Source of the DNA: Lanius collurio
Taxonomy: Eukaryota > Chordata > Aves > Passeriformes > Laniidae
DNA length: 64,000 nt
NCBI GenBank assembly: GCA_020086605.1
Contig: JACBWW010000018.1
Coordinates: forward strand, 10,922,763-10,986,762
Direction: 5' to 3'
The stretch's first letter is position 1; the number at the start of each line of letters is the position of its first letter. The notes beneath the pieces were generated by a model. It had not been told where the DNA came from, did not search any database, and was given only the letters and a program-made list of their open reading frames with translations. A program made the position numbers and the translations under genes. Shown here in pieces: positions 12,701-21,400 of the stretch.

Positions 12701-15700
12701 GGTTGGCCATTCGCAAAGTACTTGGGAGCATGTGGAAGAATGGTGGCCGTCAACTACGTGGGAGAAGAACTGTGGAGTTACTTTAATGCACCATGGGAGA
12801 AACGAGTGGATCTGGCCTGGCAGCTAATGGAAATAGCTGAGCAGCTGACAAATAATGACTTTGAATTTGCACTCTACCTCCTTGATGTCAGCTTTGACAA
12901 CTTTGCTGTGGGCCCAAGAGATGGGAAGGTTATCATTGTAGATGCAGAAAACGTTCTGGTAGCAGACAAAAGGTTGATCAGACAGAGTAAGTGTTGTCTT
13001 TGACTCCCCTCACCCCATGTGTCTCGCTTCTTTCTCTGCAATATTTAAAGTATGTATGGTTGCTAAATACATATTTTGTTGGCTTTACAACTAGACTACT
13101 AATTAACAAACAAATTAGCTTTCTTCTGCAATTAGACTACTAATTAGCTTGAAATTTTTCAATGTCATGGAGAGCATACCTGGACACTTTTAAGTATTGT
13201 AAAGCTGCATAGAGGAAGAGGTGAGGATGGGAAGGAAGTGTTGGTGCTGGGTGTGTTTGGACAAATGGACAGATAAGCAGCCTGGCTGTCTTGTCTACCT
13301 TAGCTAAGAGAAGAGGTTCCTTTGGTCTTTTCCCCGGAAGCACTTTTGGAGGTCTTGGAATTCCACTTTCTGTGAATGACAGTGTTAGTGCCTGCTTTGC
13401 CTTGGTCCCATAGCCTGACTTTGGTTCAATGGTTCTGGTTGGTTCTCTAATAATGGAACTGAAGGAATAGGTGATTATAGTGCTGTTTCCAAATTAATTA
13501 TCTTTCTGTCAACTGTGAAAGCTCAAAGCAGTGGCAGCAGGAGAGGTGTTTCACAAAGTGGCATCACATAGGTTTTTATTCTTTTTGAGCTTATAAGGAA
13601 GACTTAACAGACCTAAGGTCTGGAGATACTGAACATGAGACCCTGGATTCTGCAGAAGATCATGGCAACAGGCCAAGTGATTCCAGTTTGCTTTGGGTGA
13701 ATGGATTTATTAAGCTTTGCATATAGGCCTCATATGTTGTGCTGCAAAATTAACTTTTGGACTGTGTTTTTCTAAGTGCACACTTTTCTGCAAGGAAGTG
13801 TGTTTTGGGGTTGTTTGGTTGTTTTTTTTTTAATTAGATTTATTACATGTTCTCAAGCTTAGATTAAAACTTTATAAGCTTACCAAGGAAACTTTTGTTG
13901 GATATGCAGTACATTTACTTTAGAACTCTCTCCTTTCTGTTCCATTCCTTTCTGTTCTGTTCCTTTCCTTCCCTCTTAAAATAATGTTACTGAAGACTTT
14001 CATTTTTGGAGCATGTCTGAATTGCTCAGGCAGAAAGATGTCCAGATGAAATCTGAAAATGTTGATATGTATGTGGAATAGGAGCAAGTAATTCCTTGCA
14101 GAAGCGGAATGCTGGAAGTGTCGCATCTGTTGTCCCAACAGGATTTTGGTGTGTGATTTATGATCTAACAGTCAAGAACACAATAACTTGTGTTGTGGTG
14201 GACATTTAATACTGATTTCATCAATCTTCTGGGAAGTTCCATGTGACAATCTCTGTCCAGCATGATCAATATGCCTGTTTAGATAGTTCAGTGTGTATGT
14301 TTTATCCAGCTGCACTGTATGGTAATACCTAATTGTACCCTGTGTGGGATAACATGTTTGAATTTGCTGAAGCCCTTTTTTCCTATTCTCCTTTGCTGGA
14401 TTTTTTTTCCACATTGAATTTGCTGTTAATTGTGCAGATCTTACATCATGTTTTTATAGTTTTAACTGTCATCCTTCCGTACTCTTTTTTTTTTTCTAAA
14501 CTGTCAGTGTGCCGTGAATGAGAAGACCAGTAGTCAGCTCAGAGACTAGCCAAGCAAAGATTAATTTTTTTTTATACCTCACACTGCTAAGAGAGATATG
14601 CAAAACTATGGGACTCCATGACAAGGACCTTTTCTCAAAGCTGGCAGTAGTCTGGAAACTTAAGATGAAAGTTTTCTAGCAGTAAGTAGTAAGAACTCAG
14701 GAGAGCTCACACTTAGTAACATTTTAAGTATTATTACTGCATAAGGTATGTTACATGGATCAGGTTTTAAGTTAAAGAAAACTACCAAGGAGAATGATTT
14801 GTACATGTACATAAATGCTATTTGCTTTGCTGAATTTTACTTTCTTCAAAGATTGTGAGTAATATATCTGCTTTTTTATGTTCTTAATGGTTACTGCCAA
14901 GTCAAAAGTAAGATAGTAGATAAAGTTTCAGAAGTTTATAGCAAGTACTTTGCAATGTTGTTTTACGCTTTGGTAGACCACTTGCCAGCAGTAGTTTCCA
15001 GGGCAACTGGAGAAACCAAATCTATGTTGCTAAAATAAATCATGTTGCTTGTTTGTTTTTCTCTATGCTTTGGCTGTGGATTGTTCTCTGGTACTTGCTC
15101 ATGCTACATTTTTTCCTCTGGGTATGTGAGAATGTAGATTTCATATGTTTACTCAGTGAAGAGAAGGAAGCAAAAAAAATAGCAATCTATTTTGCCCTCT
15201 TTCCTTCTTTCCCTTATTTTATGTTTCGTCAGGACCATTTCAGCAGAAGGATGTATCAAACTGTCAGATGCCGTTTTAGGCTAATACATTTCAGAGTTTA
15301 TCTAAACAAAACTGGTTTGTAGTTTAAATGTTACCAGTTTTCTGTATATTGAACATCTGAGTGTATTCAGACACACATATGCTCCTTCCTCCCCTCTCTC
15401 ACTTCTTTTCCTGTCTCCTTATATTTCACAGATAAACCTGAGAACTGGGACGTGTGGTATGAAAGCAAGTTTGATGACTGTGATAAAGAAGCTTGTCTGT
15501 CCTTCTCTAAAGAGATTCTTTGTGCTCGTGTCACTGTGGACCACAACTATTACGCTGTTTGTCAGAACCTTTTATCCAGACATGCCACATGGCGTGGCAC
15601 TTCGGGGGGGCTCCTCCACGACCCCCCAGCTGAGATTGCCAAAGATGGGCGCCTGGAGGCCCTGCTGGACGAGTGTGCCAACCCAAAGAAGAGATATGGT

Positions 15701-15763
15701 CGATTCCAAGCTGCCAAGGAACTCCGGGAATACCTTGCACAACTGAGCAACAACGTGAGGTAG
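87..15763 (+). CDS. DIPK2A: DIPK2A, divergent protein kinase domain 2A (three coding exons, complete)
   Basis: Joining 87-740, 12683-12986 and 15432-15763 gives 1290 bases: 429 codons and a TAG stop. The product closely matches vertebrate DIPK2A (C3orf58/HASF/GoPro49) as I remember it, near identity over exons 2 and 3, and about the usual length of 430 residues. It belongs to the FAM69/DIPK family of kinase-like proteins of the Golgi and secretory pathway; the human protein has been described as Golgi-resident and as a secreted cardioprotective factor. Residues 18-30 are a hydrophobic segment that could be a signal peptide or signal anchor. A cysteine cluster follows (Cys55, Cys58, Cys64). 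Kinase-like landmarks are a VVLK lysine (Lys109), a catalytic-loop-like Asp286/Asn291 pair spaced as in HRDxxxxN, and a DFG-like Asp305. The start at 87 has A at -3. The substrate, and whether this protein is an active kinase, cannot be told from sequence. Confidence 0.97.
5134..5708 (-). mobile_element. Solo LTR of an endogenous retrovirus, songbird-type, antisense to DIPK2A
   Basis: On the minus strand the element starts TGTGCAA (ending at 5708) and runs to a TTAAACC-type end near 5134. The overall layout and many short blocks match an LTR family I know as abundant in songbird genomes. A minus-strand ATTAAA polyadenylation signal is present (plus-strand 5253-5258). The place where the family has a TATA box, about 5430, has decayed, so the LTR promoter is probably dead. 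I see no internal retroviral sequence on either side, so this is a solo LTR. No clear target-site duplication flanks the two ends, and the boundaries could be off by a few bases. A related fragment lies at 62050-62330. The family name cannot be given without a repeat library. Confidence 0.75.
7743..7784. repeat. Minisatellite, 14-bp unit x 3
   Basis: Three perfect head-to-tail copies of TATATATGTATAAC (7743-7756, 7757-7770, 7771-7784) lie in intron 1 right after a short TA run. The perfect copies suggest recent or unstable repeat growth, so the length may vary between individuals. Confidence 0.95.
10625..10771 (+). repeat. Duplicated block, copy 1 (147 bp, intron 1)
   Basis: This block begins CAATTAATCAAGAGATA and ends ATTAAAAGAAT. 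It recurs in the same orientation at 12142-12290. By eye the two copies differ by about nine substitutions and two small indels (a 3-base insertion and one T in a T run). The flanks of the two copies do not match. I do not recognise it as a known repeat family and see no open reading frame of interest. Confidence 0.9.
12142..12290 (+). repeat. Duplicated block, copy 2 (149 bp, intron 1)
   Basis: Second direct copy of the block at 10625-10771, about 1.5 kb downstream and some 390 bases before exon 2. Similarity starts and stops sharply (CAATTAATC at the left, AAGAAT at the right). That fits either a local segmental duplication or two inserts of one unrecognised dispersed repeat. Confidence 0.9.
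12683..12986 (+). CDS. DIPK2A: DIPK2A coding exon 2 (residues 219-319 plus first base of 320)
   Basis: The acceptor AG at 12681-12682 opens the frame at SFPSDEG, and the donor GTAAGT follows at 12987. Its 304 bases leave phase 1, so Asn320 is split across the junction. This exon carries the kinase-like active site: the LLDVSFDNF loop (Asp286 and Asn291, spaced as in HRDxxxxN) and the VIIVDAEN segment (Asp305 in the DFG position). Apart from the split residue it appears identical to the human protein as I recall it, which argues for strong purifying selection on this part. The frame continues into the intron and stops shortly after. Confidence 0.97.
13088..13150. promoter_or_regulatory. Duplicated TAAT-rich motif (possible homeodomain site cluster)
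   Basis: The 14-mer TAGACTACTAATTA occurs twice, at 13092-13105 and 13133-13146, 41 bases apart. AATTAGCTT also occurs twice (13113-13121 and 13142-13150). Several ATTA/TAAT cores therefore fall within about 60 bases. This is the kind of core bound by homeodomain proteins, but such cores are common in AT-rich DNA, so function is only inferred. Confidence 0.35.
13927..13976. repeat. Imperfect pyrimidine pentanucleotide microsatellite
   Basis: A strongly pyrimidine-biased tract made of degenerate TTCCT/TTCTG-like five-base units inside intron 2, on the plus strand. The units are interrupted, so it is probably old and fairly stable. Confidence 0.8.
15432..15763 (+). CDS. DIPK2A: DIPK2A coding exon 3 (rest of residue 320 to 429 and stop)
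   Basis: The first two bases complete Asn320, and the frame then reads KPENWDVW through to SNNVR and TAG (15761-15763). The exon encodes the C-terminal lobe with conserved cysteines (FDDC, EAC, ILC and AVC segments), likely disulfide partners in the secretory pathway, and the conserved ATWRGTSGGLLHDPP segment. The latter is encoded by a G7 run (15604-15610) and a C6 run (15622-15627) that could pair as a hairpin. The match to human DIPK2A is near complete. Confidence 0.97.
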
Positions 15764-15856
15764 TCCACAGTGAAATTATTTTGCAACACTGGCTAAAACA
15801 CTATTGCAAAGACACATAGAGAAAAGAAGCTTTGGACTTGTGTGTTAAAAAGAGAG

Positions 15857-15862
15857 AATAAA
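15857..15862 (+). promoter_or_regulatory. DIPK2A: Proximal polyadenylation signal candidate
   Basis: A perfect AATAAA 94 bases after the stop codon. Its use would give a very short 3' UTR lacking the Pumilio-type site and the CR1 piece. Confidence 0.35.
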
Positions 15863-16584
15863 AAACCCTAGTTTATCAGTTTTCTAAATGCTGTAAAAAT
15901 AGAATTTTATGGTGTTATAATGTTCCTTTGCAAACAAACAAGGTACTTACTGAATTAAAACTTGAGCTACTATTGACTGTCCTCCCTAACTGTTTGAAAG
16001 GGAGTAGGTCACAAAAGACTGTGATAGCTTAATTGACAGCTTGCGTGTCAAAGGGTACTTTTCATAAAACTGCATTAGTGTCACAGTTTTGTGAAACTGA
16101 TGTTCTTACTTGGAAAGTCAAGTTAGACTGGTGGCCTGTTTTAAAGGCCTTTTTCCTGACATCATTGTCTCATTTTTGTGTTTGTTTAAACACCTTGAAG
16201 TGGCATTTACATCCAGGTAAATCTAGCTGTCTGCATTGTTTCAAACTGAACAGGCTTTATGTCAATGCTGTGCAGAACATTCCTACTGTGAGTACAGGAT
16301 TCTGAAGTTTACTGTCTAATTTTAGGGGGTTTTACACTGTATTTCACCGTGCTTAGACATTGTGGTTTGTTTTTTTTAAGATTATCATAAACTCAAATCT
16401 CACTTGAACTAACATTTGTTCAATGTCTTCTGTGGTTCTGCTATTGGAAATATCACTTAATGTAACTATTGTACAAACTTAACCCTTCATGCCAGTATAT
16501 ACACATGGCTGTTTAGCAGGAAATCATGGTATGAGCAAACTCTTACTTTTAACAGAGAGAATTTGAAAACTGGAAAGACACTAC

Positions 16585-16639
16585 AATAAAAAGTTTGGTA
16601 TTAATTTGAATTGGGGATAGAAGATTGACTAAAAATAAA
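16585..16639 (+). promoter_or_regulatory. DIPK2A: Paired polyadenylation signal candidates
   Basis: Two AATAAA hexamers, 16585-16590 and 16634-16639, lie 49 bases apart in AT-rich sequence about 0.8 kb after the stop. Either could serve as an intermediate polyadenylation site. Confidence 0.3.
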
Positions 16640-17465
16640 AAATTACTAGTCCAGTGTAGTTAGGCATAAACCGAAGAAAATGGTTTTGTTTATTAGTTTT
16701 TGAACACATAGTAAACAAAAAATGCTATGCTATATTGTAGCTAATAATTTTCAAAATTCAGATTTTGGTAGTCCTAGGTAACTTTCTGAAGAACTTCTAA
16801 AACGTTGTACTTTTGCTAGAGAAAACCCTAATTTGAATAATAATGTCAAGCAAGTTAGCAGTTTGTTTTACATCCTTCCCAAGTGTGTTGAATGGAATTT
16901 CCTGAATATTCATCTTTTGGTTTACCAGTAAGCTGTACTCACTCTAGGTACCTTTTCTTGAGCTAAGTTTGACTGTTTCCAGTGCAGTTAAAATTGACCT
17001 GTTGAGGTCTGTGTAAATATGGAGTTGTTCTCATAAATTACAGTTTTTGTAAAAGCCTCAGTTACTACTCCAAGAACTCACTTGAAAGCTTGCTCCTCAG
17101 TCTTTGGTTTTGTTTATTTTTTACAACTACTATGCTTTGTTTTCCTGAAATCTTGTTCATACGAAGATACTCTTAGGAAATGTGTGCATATTACTTCTTG
17201 TAACAGTAATGAAGGAAACTAATATTTCTTAAATGTGTGTATAAAACACTATTTTGTACAAGCTAAACATAATTCTGAGCAAGGTAATGTGTGCTACTTC
17301 CGAGAGCAGAGCTGCTCTGCCTCCTGTACTGCATCAAAGCCTGATGGAAATTGTTCTGCAAGTGAGGGAAATAGGGAAATGGCAAACTCACTGACTTCTT
17401 TCTCAAAGCTCAGAGTGGAGCTATGCAGAGATGCGGAGTGCTCTTTGATTTCTTAGGTCACTATG

Positions 17466-17568
17466 TTTTGAGGACCCGGTTTAATGGTGAATGTGGTAGT
17501 GGTGCTGGGTTGCTGGTTGGACTTGATGATCTTAAAGATCTTTTCCAACTTTAAAGATGCTATGATTA
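17466..17568 (+). mobile_element. CR1 LINE 3'-end fragment
   Basis: The run TTGGACTTGATGATCTTAAA, then TTTTCCAACTTTAAAGATG, ending CTATGATT, is the hallmark 3' end of avian CR1 elements. The TGGTAGTGGTGCTGGGTTG lead-in also fits a CR1 subfamily. Only about 100 bases remain and the terminal short repeat has shrunk to one unit, so this is a severely 5'-truncated copy, the usual state for CR1. It lies on the same strand as DIPK2A. Confidence 0.85.
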
Positions 17569-18374
17569 AGTTTATTTTAGAATTGGAAATTCTCACTCTT
17601 ATATCATCATTGCCGCTGTAGTCTTAATTTGTTCCCCGTCTCTTGTCTTGTTTTCTGAAGTTAGAATGTCCAGTGCAGCTTCTAATTTTAATTTCTCCCC
17701 TCATTTGAACAGTTTTATGTGCTTGTTCTGGCACAAGCTGTTGGAGAAGATTCATGTTATATTTCTTCATAAAATCCACTTATTTGAAGAAAATAGACTA
17801 ATCCTCAGACTAGGTACTACCACCCTACCATAAAAGCCTTGACTTACCACTACAGTTGGTTTTTAAACATCTCTCTGTAAACATTTCCCAAAGAGAGACT
17901 GGAGTATGATTGTTGAAATTGTGAAAGAAACAAAAACTGCCAGTTTTGGTTACTACTTGAGACAGTTCTGTAACTGTCAGAATTCTCTGTTAGATTTTGC
18001 TTGGGGTTTAGTCCCTCCAGAAACAAGTTACTAAAGCCACTTGTAAAATGAACTTTGAAGTGAAAAGACAAACCCCAAAACCCCCCACTACAACAAAAAC
18101 ACTACAGGGAAAACATTGTGGAGAGCAATAAATCTTGTTCCATTTGCACCTGTGAGATATTTATTGTACAATAACAATTTATATTTTTAGTCATTGCCCA
18201 TTATTATTGATGAACATGGTGAAATATTTTTGAATGAGATGTTTGGGGTTTGTATGTGCATTAAAATTGTCCTTTTGTACTGTAAGTTACTGTTTGTTTG
18301 GAATATTTTATCAAAATTGTCTCCCTGTGCCTTTATATTACAAGAAAGTTATTTCTGCAACTTCTAATGATATT

Positions 18375-18380
18375 AATAAA
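18375..18380 (+). promoter_or_regulatory. DIPK2A: Distal polyadenylation signal candidate
   Basis: A perfect AATAAA followed by GT/T-rich sequence around 18400-18435. It is the most distal good candidate before the featureless downstream DNA, and would give a 3' UTR of about 2.6 kb. Confidence 0.4.
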
Positions 18381-18400
18381 GAATACTTTAGGAACCTTGT

Positions 18401-21400
18401 CTCAGCTCCTCATTTTCAGGTCAGTAAGTCTTTTAGGATTAACTGAGTCTTTTTGGATTGTCTTAGTCTAGCATGCATTAAAATATACATAGAACTAGTT
18501 TTTGTAGTGTTTCAGAAAGCACCATCATTTTTGGTAGTTTCACATTTTAAAATTTCTTTTACCGTTACAAATTAATTTTGATTTTTTTAGTGAGAAGAAG
18601 GGCCTACCTCCCCCATCAGGAGAGGGCATGGAAAAATATGACCAGAATTCTGAGGAAAGAAATCAGGGGAATATTGCTGGGGAATTGAATGAAGGGAAAC
18701 TTGCTGACTTCAGTGCCTCACAGTAGAAAATTAGTACACCAATAATGGGCCTAATTATTCCCCTTCTTACAGAATATCAGGAGTAATTCTAATTGTTTCT
18801 TTAGATACAATCATTTGAGAAAATGTATATGGAGATGGTTGAGCTTAGCACACTCATGCTTGCTTTCCTAAGGGTAAATTTAGAGCTTTGGCAAAAAGCA
18901 GATTTAGTCATCAACAACTTTTAAGAGTTGCTCTCTTTGTCGACAGCCAGCACACTTTGTGAGGAGTGGGGCTTGTACAGTAAGTGCACACAGTTACAGG
19001 AATATGGCAAAGCATACTCTGGGTTTTAGTCTTGAAATTCACATCCTACTTTTTATCCTGTTCTTACATGAATCAATATACTGTAAAAAGTCTCATTTAA
19101 TTTGCTTATCGTTTTATATAATCAAAATATGTAAACACCTGTCAGCTCTCAGTTTGTTTTAGAGGAGGGTGAGACTTGACAAAGGTTAAGAAAATGCATT
19201 CCTTTCTCAGACCACCTTCCTGCATTCCTGACTAAGATGTTCTCTCTTGTGTTTATTTTTGTTGTTGGTGAAGTTTTGTTTAAAAACTTCCTAGTTTACA
19301 AAGGAGGAGACCTTGCCAGGGAAGATAGTTTAATAACTATCCCTTCAGCTGTTTGCCCTCCTGTCCTTCTCAGCTGTACATTTTCAGTTCTCCCCAGTCT
19401 CTCTTGTAGATATTGTCAGCAGGCCATTACGATATTTTTCCCAATTATTTTTCTAATTACTTTTTTTTCCCCCAAAGGTGTTATACAAAACATATTAGAG
19501 TTGTTAACATCTTCCTAGAAGAGGTGGTATTTTGTCTCTGCCAAACAGTAAAATTATGTATACATATGTTAATTAAATTATGTTTGTCTTTTATCTTTAT
19601 ACATCCTGTTTATTTTCAGCATAATTCAGGACTATTATAGTATAAATAGACCAGATTTGTTTTCTGCTAACGTCGTCTTTTTTCCTAAAGAGTTAATTGG
19701 CAATTGAAATAGAAGTATTCGGGTCACCACATTCCCTGTTCCTTTCAGGAAGGTGGGTTTTGGGTAAAAAGCTGGCTGGTGGAAGTGTGGTGGTGTTCAG
19801 TGTTTGAAACGTGAAAACACTGTGGAAGTACAGACCAGCCCTGAGTGTTATGTGACACATACTTGCTGTGATGTGCACCTGCTCCAGGACCAAATATGTT
19901 ACCAGAAATGCTTTTTGTCATTTTTGTAGAAATTGCTTGTGGACACAGCTGTCTGAATTTATAAAGGTTTGTCATGTCATGGCTGCACTATCCAGGTGCT
20001 TGAGCAGCAAGTGCAGTAGGAAGGAGGTGAAAGCTGAGGAGGTCTCTGTGCCCTGAGCAGGGCCTCTCCTCCCTGGCACTGCCCTCTGCTCCTTTGGGGT
20101 TGGGTTGCCCTACAGATCCCTTGAGTGCAGGGCTCAGCAGATGGTAACAAAAGCATCTGCATCTTCCGTGTGTGCTTGTCTGAGATCTGGCTCAGCCTGA
20201 ACTGGGACTTGTCTCCTCCACTGAACATCTACAGTGTGTTCTTGCTCAGTTAGCAGTTCCCATTTATATTTGTTTGGCCTTGGAAGCCATTTGGTGTGCA
20301 CATGGGTAAGAGCTGCTGGCAAGGAACATGGTTCATGTGCATCAGCACTGCTCTGCAACCAAACCAGCACCTGGAAGCAGGAATAGGATTGAGAGATTAA
20401 TTTCAGATCTGCCTTAGTCCTTCTGAACAGGGTTTATATGAACCCAGACTGAGAGCTAAATGCATTCTTCACTAGACAGAATGAGGACCCTGCATTTTGG
20501 CTGAGTTCCTCAGGATTAAGTTTATATATTATTTACTAGTTTTTGCTGATGTCATATTCAAATGTTATCTGTATATACAAACGTATATACCATGTATGTG
20601 TATTTAGCATAAGCTGCTGTTGCAGAATTCAGATTGGACTTCAGGTTCTCAACTAATGATGTTTTACTTGTGGAAAGTCTAATAACATAATTTCCCTACC
20701 TTGTTGTCTTTATCTGTGTGACTGTTCATCAGATCTGATGTCTTAAGGACCTAAAAACTGATCTGAACCCAGCTATTTTTTGGAACAAACTAATGATCTT
20801 CCTAGTCTTTTTTTAGGTCATTTCAAGTTTAAATTTTTGATTTGCAATGCGATAACTGAGCTTACATGCCACTGTTGTATTTATATTTTGGTGCCTTACT
20901 GTAAAGGAACTGTGGTTTCTGATTGTTTTGGTAGTTGCAAAAGTGTTTTGATTTGGAATACTGCCCTTATAGACTTTCAGGTGTTTTGCTAGTACGGTGA
21001 GAGAAAGATTGCAGCTCTGGCTTTTAGGTGTCCAGGATTCCTCAGCAGAGTCCAGTGTAGGAATTCTGAAATGCTCCCACAAGTACCACATCTCTTGTAA
21101 TTCACTAGATGTAGAATTGAGACAGACTGTATCTTTTGATGTCCGGATTTTTGAGACATGAGAAACTGTAACCCATCTCCCTTAAGACAAAAGCATTCTG
21201 AAAAGGAAAAAATACATTCTTATAGGTGATTTTGTGTTGTATCTTTTTTTTTTCATTATTCTGTTTTTATCTGTAGTTCAACTGATTACATTTTGTGAGA
21301 TGAATCTAATTATGCTGCCTTTATAATGTTAAAATCTTGCAAAAGTCCCTTTTGAGTAATTTGTATTAGTGCCTTTTAAATAAAATAATTTTAATGTGAT

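Larger units (their letters stand above)
12987..15431 (+). other. DIPK2A: DIPK2A intron 2
   Basis: A 2,445-base intron with donor GTAAGT and acceptor TTTCACAG, preceded by a strong pyrimidine-rich tract (about 15380-15425). It contains a duplicated TAAT-rich motif (13088-13150) and an imperfect pyrimidine pentanucleotide repeat (13927-13976). Otherwise it is AT-rich unique-looking sequence with no coding signal that I can see. Confidence 0.9.
15764..18400 (+). other. DIPK2A: Probable 3' UTR of DIPK2A (end uncertain)
   Basis: AT-rich sequence after the stop with several AATAAA signals: 15857-15862, 16585-16590, 16634-16639, 18127-18132 and 18375-18380. The vertebrate gene has a long 3' UTR, so a distal end near 18.4 kb is plausible, but I cannot choose between sites. 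A TGTAAATA Pumilio-type element is at 17012-17019. A CR1 fragment lies at 17466-17568, and if the distal end is used it is part of the mRNA. Confidence 0.5.

Noticed and set aside
21379..21384. AATAAA as an even more distal DIPK2A polyadenylation signal
   Set aside because: Nothing links it to the gene; AATAAA is frequent in AT-rich DNA, and the 18375 signal has better context.
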